Assembly: GCA_902786265.1 (NCBI GenBank)
Contig: CADACE010000015.1
Coordinates: 1-64,000, forward strand
Length of the DNA stretch: 64,000 bases
Direction of reading: 5' to 3'
Source: an uncultured Chloroflexota bacterium
GTDB taxonomy: Bacteria > Chloroflexota > Anaerolineae > Anaerolineales > Anaerolineaceae
Part shown: piece by piece, positions 50,928-59,961 of the stretch
Layout: each line of letters opens with the position of its first letter
Numbering within the stretch: the stretch's first letter is position 1
Notes under the pieces: model-generated
Told to the model about the DNA's origin: nothing
Database searches by the model: none
What the model saw: the letters and a program-made list of their open reading frames with translations, nothing else
Program-made: the position numbers and the translations under genes

Positions 50928-51737
50928 TCACAACATATACGAAGCAATATAAAAGGTATCCTGAGGATGAAAAATACCGGGTTCTTTTATACAAAATTCA
51001 GCGGTTTTTCCCTGTTCCGAAAGGCCGAATTCAAAATGGCACATGGCAATTCCGAGATCGATTTTCTGAATATCCCAACCGTCCGCATTGACATAACCGC
51101 GGCTGCGTTTTTCATAAAAATGTACCGAGTTTCCATCGACAATGATACGCCAGGGCTGTTTGTTTACAGCTGATGGTGCCCAGCGCACCATTTCCAACGG
51201 ATCAGCCAGATACCCAGAGGTTCCGGGGGTAAGCGGATCATTAAAGGATTTTGAAAAGAATAATTTATCAAAATCTATTCGGCTGTCCGCCCTGATCCCC
51301 TTGCGCATCATAACTTCCCGAAAAGACTTTTTCTCAGCCGGATATCCGAGCGGACTGACGCAGGGCATCACTTCTTCCGAGGTAAGTTCCATCGCGCGTT
51401 CAAACGCTGGACGATCCATCGTTCCTGCTATCCAGGTGGTACCCAGCCCCAGATATTCAGCGTACAGTACGATTTTTTCAAACGTATATCCAAAAGCCTC
51501 CTCAGCATGCGGTACACGTTTCATTTTTCCGGCGATCCAGGAATCCGTACCGGAGATCACCGGAGAAGAAAGTCCGGATACTTTCGCACTTAATAAACGC
51601 CACGTTACAGGTAAACCATACGGATTTTCAGTCTGGTTTGCATAATCCATAAGTTTCGTACCATCTTCAGACTTCAAATGATGTCCATCAAAGGTACGTA
51701 CACTGCGTCTGTTACGAATTAATTCCATCCCTGTCAT
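50928..51737 (-). CDS. Nitroreductase family protein (TM1586-like)
   Basis: The 269-residue flavoprotein has the FMN-binding RNRRSVRTFDG near the N-terminus, then GTTWIAGTMDRPAFERA and RWAPSAVNKQPWRIIV in the C-terminal half. The long two-part arrangement matches PF14512 (TM1586_NiRdase) of thermophiles and anaerobes. It would reduce nitro compounds, quinones or an unknown substrate with NAD(P)H. I prefer the ATG at 51737 (AGGAG upstream) over a longer start at 51791. It lies on the same strand as the aldo/keto reductase gene, 75 bp downstream of it. Confidence 0.82.
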   Translation of the reverse strand: MTGMELIRNRRSVRTFDGHHLKSEDGTKLMDYANQTENPYGLPVTWRLLSAKVSGLSSPVISGTDSWIAGKMKRVPHAEEAFGYTFEKIVLYAEYLGLGTTWIAGTMDRPAFERAMELTSEEVMPCVSPLGYPAEKKSFREVMMRKGIRADSRIDFDKLFFSKSFNDPLTPGTSGYLADPLEMVRWAPSAVNKQPWRIIVDGNSVHFYEKRSRGYVNADGWDIQKIDLGIAMCHFEFGLSEQGKTAEFCIKEPGIFHPQDTFYIASYML

Positions 51738-51812
51738 TAATCTTAACTCTCCTGCTTTTTTATTTATGAGCGGAACTGCTGCACCGGGCAAAACAGTCCC
51801 TTTACCCTGATG

Positions 51813-53000
51813 TTATTTTGTCTTACGGAACATGAATTTCCGCGCAATATCGATCCCGATTTTGTAAGGGAGCGGGCGCAGAGCTTTGTCTGCTTCTTTC
51901 AGCTTTTCACGGATCGGCAGCCCCTGCGGACAATGTTTTTCACATTTGCCGCATCCGACGCATTGTGAAGCGAAAGACGGTTCCTTTGTAAGTCCCACAG
52001 TCTGAGCATACTGGAACCTGCCCTGTGTTTTTGATTCGATAAACATGGCATTATAAGCCGCGAATGTTCCGGGAATATCGACCCCTTTCGGGCAGGGCAT
52101 ACAATACCGGCAGCCGGTACAGCCGACCTTCTCCGTTTCCCGGATCGCTTTTATCACCTCAGTCAGTATGGCAAAATCGTCTTCCGTGAGGTGACTGGCA
52201 GAAGCTTCAGAAGCGGTCCTGCAGTTTTCCTGAACCATTTCAAGTGAATTCATTCCCGAAAGAACTACCGTAACCTCCGGCTGGTTATAGAGCCAGCGCA
52301 GTCCCCACTCCGCGGGCGACCAGTTTCTGCCGCTGTCTTTCATGATCTGCTTCGCTTTTTCAGGAAGCATATTGACCAGTTTTCCGCCCCGCAGCGGTTC
52401 CATAATAACAACAGGAATACCCTTTGCCGCAGCAGCCTTTACTCCGTCAGCCCCGGCTTGTGAGAACTCATCAAAATAGTTATATTGCACCTGACAGATA
52501 TCCCAATCAAAATCATTCAGGATTTTAATAAAATTATCTGTGTTGCCATGATAGGAAAACCCGATGTTGCGGATCGTACCGGAGGCTTTTTTCTCCGCGA
52601 TCCATTCCATAATACCGATGCTTTTCAGCTTTTCCCACATAGCGACATCCGTCAGATGATGCATGAGATAATAGTCCACATAATCTGTCCGCAGACGGGA
52701 AAGCTCTTCATTGAAAAACCGGTCGATCGCGGAACGGCTGCTGATAAGATATTGGGGAAGCTTGGTAGCGATGTGAATTTTTTCTCTCATCCGGTTCCGC
52801 TCGAAAATTTCGCCAATCGCGGCTTCACTGCCGCCATATATATAAGCGGAATCATAATAATTGACCCCGGCATGATAAGCTTCCAACAGCTGCTTTTCAG
52901 CCGCACCCATATCAATGCGTCCGTTTTTCTTCGCAAAACGCATGCAGCCGAAGCCAAGGATGGAAAGCTTTTCACCGCTTTTATCATTTCTGTATTGCAT
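51813..53000 (-). CDS. Aldo/keto reductase with C-terminal 4Fe-4S ferredoxin domain
   Basis: A 395-residue NAD(P)H enzyme of the COG1453 type. The first 270 residues are an AKR barrel: LGFGCMRFAKKNGRIDM, the catalytic Tyr in NYYDSAYIYGGSE, and YVDYYLMHHL. The C-terminal 110 residues carry CTGCRYCMPCPKGVDIPG and CVGCGKCEKHCPQGL, two iron-sulfur cluster sites. This architecture is typical of anaerobes and implies electron exchange with ferredoxin. AAGGGGTGA precedes the ATG. The substrate is unknown; sugars or ketones are likely. Confidence 0.92.
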   Translation of the reverse strand: MQYRNDKSGEKLSILGFGCMRFAKKNGRIDMGAAEKQLLEAYHAGVNYYDSAYIYGGSEAAIGEIFERNRMREKIHIATKLPQYLISSRSAIDRFFNEELSRLRTDYVDYYLMHHLTDVAMWEKLKSIGIMEWIAEKKASGTIRNIGFSYHGNTDNFIKILNDFDWDICQVQYNYFDEFSQAGADGVKAAAAKGIPVVIMEPLRGGKLVNMLPEKAKQIMKDSGRNWSPAEWGLRWLYNQPEVTVVLSGMNSLEMVQENCRTASEASASHLTEDDFAILTEVIKAIRETEKVGCTGCRYCMPCPKGVDIPGTFAAYNAMFIESKTQGRFQYAQTVGLTKEPSFASQCVGCGKCEKHCPQGLPIREKLKEADKALRPLPYKIGIDIARKFMFRKTK

Positions 53001-53253
53001 AAAATCACCCCTTTGTCTCTCAATACCGCTTCAACTGGATATATTCTCTTGTGTTATCACAACCTTAAGCTGCCATCAATTACATTTCTGCACAATCAAA
53101 CCAACCAAGGGAGATAAATCACGATTTAATACTAATTCTATTGTATTGTAAAACCGTTTTCTGCTGTAATAAATGTGATGAAAAACCTCACGAAGGAAAA
53201 CTTTTGTAGTAATATGTTTTTTGTATTTTTTCGAATCGGAAGGAAATTTTCAT

Positions 53254-54264
53254 ATGGATCATCACGTTACTATTCCTGAGGGTTATAAGCCAACGCTGGA
53301 CATTTACGAGGTTCAGAGAGCCATCACCTACATAAAAGACACCTTCCAGAATCAGTTCGCCGCAAGCCTGCATCTGAAGCGTGTCACTGCCCCGTTGTTC
53401 GTCACCGAAGAATCCGGCTTGAACGATAATTTGAACGGAATCGAACGCCCGGTCAGCTTTGATATTCCGGCTATCGGCGGCGACGCGCAAATCGTTCAAT
53501 CCCTGGCGAAATGGAAGCGCATGGCGCTTGCCCGCTACAAATTTGAAGTCGGGAACGGACTTTACACTGATATGAACGCCATCCGCCGCGATGAGGCGAT
53601 CGATAACATCCATTCCGTTTATGTTGACCAGTGGGACTGGGAAAAGGTCATCACCGCCGAATCCCGCACGACGGCTTATCTGCACATCGTCGTCAAAGCC
53701 ATCGTAAACGCGATCTGCAACACGCATGAACTGCTTCGCGCGCTTTACCCGCAGCTGCACACGGAACTGTGCCGCGAGGTAACATTTGTAACATCACAGG
53801 AGCTGGAAGACCGCTGGCCGGATCTCAGCCCCAAGGAGCGGGAGAATGCCATTACCCGCGAACATAAGACCGTTTTTATCCAGGGAATCGGACGTGCGCT
53901 TAAATCCGGAACAAAACATGACGGACGCGCCCCGGACTATGATGATTGGGATCTGAACGGTGATATTTTCTTCTGGCATGAGCCACTGAACATGGCCCTG
54001 GAGATTTCCTCCATGGGCATCCGTGTCAGCCCGGAATCTCTCGACCGACAACTCACAGAAGCAGGATGCGATAACCGCAGAGAACTTGATTTCCACAAAA
54101 AGCTTCTCAGCGGGGAACTGCCTCTCACCATCGGAGGGGGTATCGGTCAATCCCGCCTCTGTATGCTGATCCTCGGCTGTGCCCACATCGGAGAAGTTCA
54201 GGCCAGCCTCTGGGACGCAGAAACGGAACGAGCCTGTGCCGAAGCGGGAATTAACTTGTTATAA
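53254..54264 (+). CDS. asnA: Aspartate-ammonia ligase (asparagine synthetase A)
   Basis: AsnA makes asparagine from aspartate, ammonia and ATP. The 336-residue product is in the family's normal range and is related to class II aminoacyl-tRNA synthetases. Conserved stretches include LHLKRVTAPLFV, SFDIP..DAQIVQSLAKWKR near residue 70, DMNAIRRDE, and the C-terminal GGGIGQSRLCMLIL. The ATG at 53254 is preferred, behind AAGGAAATTTT; a longer frame from 53221 lacks a site. No asparagine synthetase B is seen here. It is a single-gene unit ending in a hairpin. Confidence 0.96.
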   Translation: MDHHVTIPEGYKPTLDIYEVQRAITYIKDTFQNQFAASLHLKRVTAPLFVTEESGLNDNLNGIERPVSFDIPAIGGDAQIVQSLAKWKRMALARYKFEVGNGLYTDMNAIRRDEAIDNIHSVYVDQWDWEKVITAESRTTAYLHIVVKAIVNAICNTHELLRALYPQLHTELCREVTFVTSQELEDRWPDLSPKERENAITREHKTVFIQGIGRALKSGTKHDGRAPDYDDWDLNGDIFFWHEPLNMALEISSMGIRVSPESLDRQLTEAGCDNRRELDFHKKLLSGELPLTIGGGIGQSRLCMLILGCAHIGEVQASLWDAETERACAEAGINLL

Positions 54265-54265
54265 A

Positions 54266-54293
54266 AGTAAGAAATAAGAGAGTAAGAAATAAG
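54266..54293. repeat. 13-bp direct repeat after asnA
   Basis: AGTAAGAAATAAG occurs at 54266-54278 and again at 54281-54293. It is simple, short and probably without function. Confidence 0.6.
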
Positions 54294-54326
54294 GGTTGAG
54301 GTTATTACATCTTCAGCCCTTTTTTA
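54291..54326 (+). terminator. Terminator after asnA
   Basis: AAGGGTTGAG pairs with CTTCAGCCCTT with wobble pairs, followed by TTTTTTAT. It is weaker than average because of a 10-nt loop and mismatches. Confidence 0.6.
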
Positions 54327-54399
54327 TAAGTGATAAACGCTCTTTCTTCTCAGAGCTCTTGCTTTGAATTCAAATAAGCGTCATTCCTGCGAAGCGTGA

Positions 54400-54433
54400 G
54401 GACGGTTCCCCTCGTTCCTCGGGAGAACCGTCC
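54400..54433. repeat. REP-like hairpin GGACGGTTC...GAACCGTCC
   Basis: Nine perfect outer base pairs (54400-54408 with 54425-54433), plus an imperfect inner stem. It is the same style as the element at 7052-7093. It sits 10 bp after the deacetylase gene's end on the minus strand, so it may also act as a transcription stop, but no T-run is attached. Confidence 0.65.
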
Positions 54434-54443
54434 CCCAAAAATC

Positions 54444-55085
54444 TTATTTTCCAAAGTCCGCAACGATACGCAATATATCAAAGCCCTCCGCATACGGTCG
54501 TTCGCAAATCGCGCCGTTGCGGATGAGTGTGGCACGGGTAACTTCCGGAGAAAAGTAGTATTTTCCCTCGTAGGTTTTATAGCAGGCAAGCGCATCCAGC
54601 TTTTTTTGGACATCAGCTTCTTCAACACCGACCAGAAAATCGGGGAAAAATCCATAGCTGCTGCGGATCACATCAAAACCCAGTACCGTCCGTCCGCGGA
54701 ATGCCCGCAAGGCTTCCTGAGTGAGTACACCGTGATCCTGATGGACATCCGATTTTGTGTGAACAAAGACTATATCCGGATCATCCTCACGAAGAATAGA
54801 AATCATCGCCTCCAATATTTCCTGACGATGTTCCTGAAAGCGGCGGGTTTCAAAATCGAGCACATCAACACAGGATTCGGGAACACCCAGCGACCGCATG
54901 GAAGCATAGTGCTCCGGGATCAGATTTTGCAGCGCAGGATTTTTTTGGTTATTGGAAAAGGTTACACAGCGGATATCGGTCTTTCCCGCTATCCGCGCGA
55001 TCAATGCACCGCAGCCCAATTCAATATCATCCGGATGCGCGCCGATGAAGCACAGTTTTTTTCCGTAAAATTGCATTCCGCCCAT
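54444..55085 (-). CDS. PIG-L/LmbE-family deacetylase
   Basis: A 213-residue zinc deacetylase that removes an N-acetyl group from a GlcNAc-containing compound. The metal motif GAHPDDIELGCGALI near residue 15 is diagnostic, with FVHTKSDVHQDHGVLTQEA near residue 105 as the second metal region. The start ATG shares one base with the stop of the methyltransferase gene upstream (TAATG), a sign of translational coupling. Target could be a bacillithiol-like precursor, a glycolipid or a cell-wall sugar; the sequence does not decide. Confidence 0.88.
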   Translation of the reverse strand: MGGMQFYGKKLCFIGAHPDDIELGCGALIARIAGKTDIRCVTFSNNQKNPALQNLIPEHYASMRSLGVPESCVDVLDFETRRFQEHRQEILEAMISILREDDPDIVFVHTKSDVHQDHGVLTQEALRAFRGRTVLGFDVIRSSYGFFPDFLVGVEEADVQKKLDALACYKTYEGKYYFSPEVTRATLIRNGAICERPYAEGFDILRIVADFGK

Positions 55086-55891
55086 TATTTTGTCCCGATA
55101 AAGCCGCCGACGACCTTGGTCATCACCAATTCACCATCCCGCTGAACGATACCGTCCGCTACACGGGTGATATCCTGAATCAGCTGTTCATATTCTTCTT
55201 TGCTGTTAAACAGGGAAGTCCATAAGCGGCGGTCTTCATCCAGAGAAGCACGCGTATAGGCGATAAACGGAGCTGCTGTTTTGAAGGTCAGCGGATTTTC
55301 GAAGATCACCGTATCAACCTTTGAGAAAGTATTTTCAATCGCCGCGTAAATCTGGCTGCTGTAACGGGAGCTGCCCGGCATCGGCGGAATCTCCTTACCG
55401 CTGGCTTCCCGAATCACGTCATAAAAGACCTTTTTATTATCAGGCATCGGTCCGGAAGTGAACAGGCGTCCTCCGGGTTTGAGTACACGATGCATCTCGC
55501 TGATGGTATAGGGAATATCGCTCGCGTAATAGATCGCGAAACAGCAGCTCACCAGATCAAAGGTGTTGTCATCAAAAGGCAGCTGGCGATTAAAATCCAG
55601 CGGAAGAATTGTAAAAGGCTCACCCAGTTTGGTGTTTTCAAAGCGTGCCTGTTCCAGTAATTCTTCATTGACATCACCCCCGGTGATATCTGCGTCGCCG
55701 TTCAGATATTTATGGTAGGACATCAGCTGCTTGCCGCCACCGCAGCCCACATCCAGAATTTTCATTCCCGGCTGAAGATCCAGCACTTCCAGCATCCACT
55801 GGTCGATATCCCGGCCGCCGTATTTGTTATGAATATCGATCCGCGTCAGCAGATCGTTAGTAGTCTCTTTATAATCAATTTTTTCGTTCAT
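55085..55891 (-). CDS. Class I SAM-dependent methyltransferase, coupled to the PIG-L deacetylase
   Basis: The 268-residue enzyme has motif I LDVGCGGGKQLM near residue 45, motif II acidic DVNEELLEQA, and DFNRQLPFDDNTFDLVSCCFAIYY in place of motifs III-IV. AGGGAGAAAA precedes the ATG. It ends in the overlap with the deacetylase, so both are made together and probably modify one small molecule (inference). A gap of 226 bp follows to the EAL-protein gene, AT-rich and without a gene. Confidence 0.85.
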   Translation of the reverse strand: MNEKIDYKETTNDLLTRIDIHNKYGGRDIDQWMLEVLDLQPGMKILDVGCGGGKQLMSYHKYLNGDADITGGDVNEELLEQARFENTKLGEPFTILPLDFNRQLPFDDNTFDLVSCCFAIYYASDIPYTISEMHRVLKPGGRLFTSGPMPDNKKVFYDVIREASGKEIPPMPGSSRYSSQIYAAIENTFSKVDTVIFENPLTFKTAAPFIAYTRASLDEDRRLWTSLFNSKEEYEQLIQDITRVADGIVQRDGELVMTKVVGGFIGTK

Positions 55892-56117
55892 TCTTATTTT
55901 CTCCCTGCCTGTTGGTAGTTAATGTTCAGAGGCTCTCTTTGTATGAAAGGCCTGGTATGCGGTTCCGGCATGCCGGTTAGTTGACAGCATCAGAGCTGAC
56001 CGCGCGCACTCCGATCTGAACAGTTACCGTTATTATAACAAATAATAACAGTCGGGCTCCAAAGATGTTTATTTTTCGGAGACATTCATCCCTTTCTTTC
56101 GCTTATTCCTCAACAGT

Positions 56118-59100
56118 TTATCTGCCGAATTTTTCTTTCATGTTCTCCACAGCCCGCTTGTATACACTTTCAGTGTCCGTGTCCCCTTCATATTTTGCCG
56201 TACCGTAAGGAATTTCGATACCGCCGGGCGCCGCATTTGAACGCGCGATTATATCGATCAGTGATTCCAAATGCTGATAATCCGATCCCTGTGAAATCAC
56301 TGCGAACTCATCTCTGTCTAAACGGAAAACCGGACTGCGCTTGAAAATTCCGGAAATTATATCAGCTGCCTGTTTGACCCATCGGGTTTCTTCATCCTGA
56401 GATAAATTCAAATCCCGGCTGGTCAGCGATTTCATGCCGAGTACCGTAACAGAGAATTTCACAGATTCGCTTTCGTTGATCAATTCATCCAGCTGCTCAG
56501 CCACGGCTTCATAAGCGTGCCTGTTTTTCAATCCGGTCAGACTGTCAATGTTGATCTCAGCATAAGCGATAGCGATATTACGTTCATACTCATGGTCACG
56601 TTTCAGACGAGAATCAATATCATGAATTCCGATTATCAGTCTTTTTCCGTCCTCTTCATCCACCATTGCAGCTTTCAGGCTCACATAAACAGGATTTCCA
56701 TCTATCAAAAGCCGATACCGCAATCCATAAATATTGTTTTCTTCTACGCTTTTCAGTACCTGCTCTTTGGAGAATAAAGCCAGAAAACGATCAATGTCCT
56801 CTTCAACCAACATTTGACGGGCTTCAATTCGCGCCGTTTTGAAAAAATCATCGCCTTCTTTGGATAATCCCAAATCTTCATATACATATATAGCACTATA
56901 TTCAATGTAATGGTCTGTTTCAGGGTCAACTGTATAGATACAAATAAGATCGCCGGAAAGGGCTGCGATCCGGGAATAAGTCAGCCTCTCCTGCTTGACC
57001 CGTTCCATAGCTTCCTGCTGCTGCATCTGTGCATCAATATTATTGATACCGATGATGATATACTCACTGTTTTTGGAAATACGGACAGCTTTCATATTAA
57101 CATAAACCGCGCTGCCGTGATACATCTGACGATATGTCACAGAAAAAGCTTCATGATCATCAATTGCTTTAACAACATTTTCTTTCGTAAAAGTTTTAAT
57201 AAAATTTTCACGATCCGGTTCATAAAGGATACGCAGGGCGTCTTTTCTGGCTTCCTCAAAGAAATTTTTTCCACGTCTTTCAACATCAATATTTCCGATA
57301 ATGTGGCTGGTACTGTAATGGATGAAATCTTCCGTAACCAGATTTACATAAAACAGGTCAAAATAGTCAGAGGACAATGCCTGCGCGATGCTTGCGTATG
57401 TAAGTGATGATTTATGGGTATCATTTTCCATGATTCCGAGAACCACGACCGCAATAGCAGCAGTATTGGTAACCGGGTTTACCGCGATCCGTCTGATAAA
57501 CGCGTGAACTGACAGTCCGTTCGGCATCACATCGTCTATGATCGCCTTGCTGCCTTCTTCACCGCATTGACGGATAATTTTCATAAAAGCGAGACCCGGA
57601 CGATTGACAAGCGGGTCATAAGGGAAAAGCTTCCCGACCGGAACGGTCCAGTCCATCCGCTTTACGAAATCTCTGAAAGACCGGTTGCAGCGGATCATGC
57701 GAAAGCTGTCGCCGCATGATTCAATAACGGTCATCGGAACCGTATCAAAATAATTTTGAAATGATTCCTTATCTTCCCTCACGATAAGCGCGGTATCATA
57801 CAAATTGATCCGCCCTATTGCGCTGTAGTAATCGGTTTCTTTTGTGTTTTCAAATCCGATCTGGGTTCCTTTCTCATATCGCTCGAAGACCTGTTCCATA
57901 AGTATCGGTTTGCAATAATAATAGCCCTGTACTTTCGTACACCCTACTTCCCTCAGAAAATCAAACTGATCCTTACGTTCCACACCCTCCGCGAGTGTAT
58001 CCACACCCAGGGCAATCGCCATTTTCATTAATTCAGTCAGGATGATCTTGCACTCATCTCCTTCATCAAAACGCTGCATAAAACGCATATCAAATTTGAT
58101 CAGATCAAACCGAATGCTTTGAAGGACATCAAGTGACGAATAACCGCTTCCGAAATCATCCATCCAAACCTGAAAACCGAGCTGCTGGAAACGTTCTACC
58201 TGTTCTTTTATAAAATCCGTATCGCTGCCGACAACACTTTCCGTGATTTCGATCGTAATTTTATCTCTGCCGACACCGGATGCGTCAACTCTTCTTCTGA
58301 TTTCTTCCACAATATCGCAGGCATCAAAATCAGTCCGTGAAAGGTTTATGGAAACAGGAACAATTTCCAGCCCTTTTTCTGCCTGTATTTGTAATTTTCG
58401 AAGAACTTCCTCAAGGATAAAAAGATCCAGCTTGTAAATCAGCTTCGCGTTTTCCAGAGTAAGAATAAAATCAGAAGGCGTCAGAAAACCTTCAACAGGA
58501 TCGATCCAGCGTGCAAGAGCCTCCTCATCACAAACTCTTCCGTTTGCTGTTCGTACGATTGGCTGATAATAAACCTTGATCCAATTTTCCCGGATCGCTT
58601 TATCCAGATTGTTAATAACATAGCGTTGTTTTTCCACTTCAGCCAGCATCGATTCGTTGAAATAGCTGTAACAGGAAAGGTAAGCTCCGCGGTTTGTATC
58701 ACAGGCATATTTCGCACGATCGCAGACCGCGATGAGTTCTTTTTCGGGAATCTGGTCCAAAGCAATACCGGCTCTGACAGTCAGGTCAGAGCTGTTTCCC
58801 GCTTCAGTGCATTCCGTAAAAACGGCTTGAATTTTGTTTTCGACATTTTCCGAATCAGTAATGACAGCGAAAATATCCATTCCGAAACGGCCGCAATTAT
58901 CATTTCCGAAATGAGAAGCTAATATTTTGCCGATATTTCGAAGGAGGCGGTCACCTTCGTCATAACCGAACCTGCGGTTATAATATTTCATCCCGTTCAG
59001 ATTGAAAAACACAACTGCCGGCAGGACACCTTTCTCCCGCATGGTTTCCCGTTTTGCTGCAGCTATTTCAAGAAAACCGGTCATGTTCGGGAGCCCGGAC

Positions 59101-59576
59101 AGCAAGTCATAATAGTATTTGTTAGGCAGCGTTTCTTCCGGAAGAACTTTGCTGTATGCCCGGTTTAATTTGTTTTCAGATTCTTTCTCATCCGGTTTAT
59201 ATTCGCCCTCATTCGTATACCAGATAACAGCAAGTGTTACACCGGGTTTCGGATGGATATGCTCGCCCCGGGCATGAATGATCCGATAGGTATCTTTATG
59301 TTTTGTCCTGTAAGCTACATTGTACTCACCGCCTTCCGTCGCGAACCGGAAAGCCGCATTTGCTGCCCGTGCCGCGTCATCCGGATGAGTATCACGGTAC
59401 ATATCATGATCCATCAAATGGTATGCATCTTCCCGTTCAAGGTCAAACAATTCCAGGAATCCTTCAGAAAGGACCAGCGTAACAACGTGCTTATCTATAA
59501 ATTGATAAATAGCGAAGGGAATACTTGATCGCTCCATCAGCGTCATTTCTGGTGATGAGAATTGGTATCTTTCCAT
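56118..59576 (-). CDS. Multidomain EAL-type c-di-GMP signalling protein
   Basis: The 1152-residue protein contains, in order, a PAS-like region (about 10-125), a degenerate GGDEF domain (about 160-300; the site reads GRFGMDIF at 230), and an EAL domain (about 320-560). The EAL domain keeps the key residues: DEEALARW (about 353), MDDFGSGYSSL (about 472) and TLAEGVER (about 529). A PAS-like region with CNRSFRDFV, two tandem copies of a 130-140 residue sensor-like module (about 735-865 and 874-1000), and a second degenerate GGDEF at the C-terminus (RLDRDEF near 1086) follow. The intact EAL suggests a phosphodiesterase. The ATG at 59576 is taken rather than the in-frame GTG at 59585. Confidence 0.87.
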   Translation of the reverse strand: MERYQFSSPEMTLMERSSIPFAIYQFIDKHVVTLVLSEGFLELFDLEREDAYHLMDHDMYRDTHPDDAARAANAAFRFATEGGEYNVAYRTKHKDTYRIIHARGEHIHPKPGVTLAVIWYTNEGEYKPDEKESENKLNRAYSKVLPEETLPNKYYYDLLSGLPNMTGFLEIAAAKRETMREKGVLPAVVFFNLNGMKYYNRRFGYDEGDRLLRNIGKILASHFGNDNCGRFGMDIFAVITDSENVENKIQAVFTECTEAGNSSDLTVRAGIALDQIPEKELIAVCDRAKYACDTNRGAYLSCYSYFNESMLAEVEKQRYVINNLDKAIRENWIKVYYQPIVRTANGRVCDEEALARWIDPVEGFLTPSDFILTLENAKLIYKLDLFILEEVLRKLQIQAEKGLEIVPVSINLSRTDFDACDIVEEIRRRVDASGVGRDKITIEITESVVGSDTDFIKEQVERFQQLGFQVWMDDFGSGYSSLDVLQSIRFDLIKFDMRFMQRFDEGDECKIILTELMKMAIALGVDTLAEGVERKDQFDFLREVGCTKVQGYYYCKPILMEQVFERYEKGTQIGFENTKETDYYSAIGRINLYDTALIVREDKESFQNYFDTVPMTVIESCGDSFRMIRCNRSFRDFVKRMDWTVPVGKLFPYDPLVNRPGLAFMKIIRQCGEEGSKAIIDDVMPNGLSVHAFIRRIAVNPVTNTAAIAVVVLGIMENDTHKSSLTYASIAQALSSDYFDLFYVNLVTEDFIHYSTSHIIGNIDVERRGKNFFEEARKDALRILYEPDRENFIKTFTKENVVKAIDDHEAFSVTYRQMYHGSAVYVNMKAVRISKNSEYIIIGINNIDAQMQQQEAMERVKQERLTYSRIAALSGDLICIYTVDPETDHYIEYSAIYVYEDLGLSKEGDDFFKTARIEARQMLVEEDIDRFLALFSKEQVLKSVEENNIYGLRYRLLIDGNPVYVSLKAAMVDEEDGKRLIIGIHDIDSRLKRDHEYERNIAIAYAEINIDSLTGLKNRHAYEAVAEQLDELINESESVKFSVTVLGMKSLTSRDLNLSQDEETRWVKQAADIISGIFKRSPVFRLDRDEFAVISQGSDYQHLESLIDIIARSNAAPGGIEIPYGTAKYEGDTDTESVYKRAVENMKEKFGR

Positions 59577-59961
59577 AGCAGTCACACCTTTTTTTATTCA
59601 GAGCAAAGCTCCTTGTGCGGCTTATCCATTCACGTCTGCTCTAATGAAGCAATTAATCAGATAATATATATTATATATGACAGCCGGCGTTTTATGTATC
59701 TTTTTTTCATAAAAACAGATAATTATCCATATTTAAATTTAAAATTTCACGGTTCATCTTCATTTTCGGTATAAATTCAGGCCAGAGAAAACCGTTTTGC
59801 AGGTTCGATCCTGATTTCGCGAAAATCGCTACCTGTATTTCAAATCAAAACAGTGATTATTGAAAGTTTAAATCATTTGCTTACCCGAAAGTAATAATAT
59901 AAAGAAGTAAAAGCGCTATAATAATATGAATGGGATTATGTCCCTGGATGGAGATATTATA
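59577..59961. other. 385-bp gap upstream of the polysaccharide genes
   Basis: The gap is AT-rich between divergent genes. It has an AT palindrome (AATATATATTATATA) near 59663 and a TATAAT at 59917-59922, about 40 bp before the glycosyltransferase start, which may be its -10, but no -35 is found at 17 bp. No gene was found. Confidence 0.5.

Noticed and set aside
54266..54293. CRISPR-like repeat because of a regular 15-bp period
   Set aside because: Only two 13-bp copies with a 2-bp spacer and no cas gene; it is a simple direct repeat.
59663..59677. AT-rich palindrome as a replication origin
   Set aside because: No DnaA boxes or dnaA gene are nearby, and the tract is only about 15 bp.
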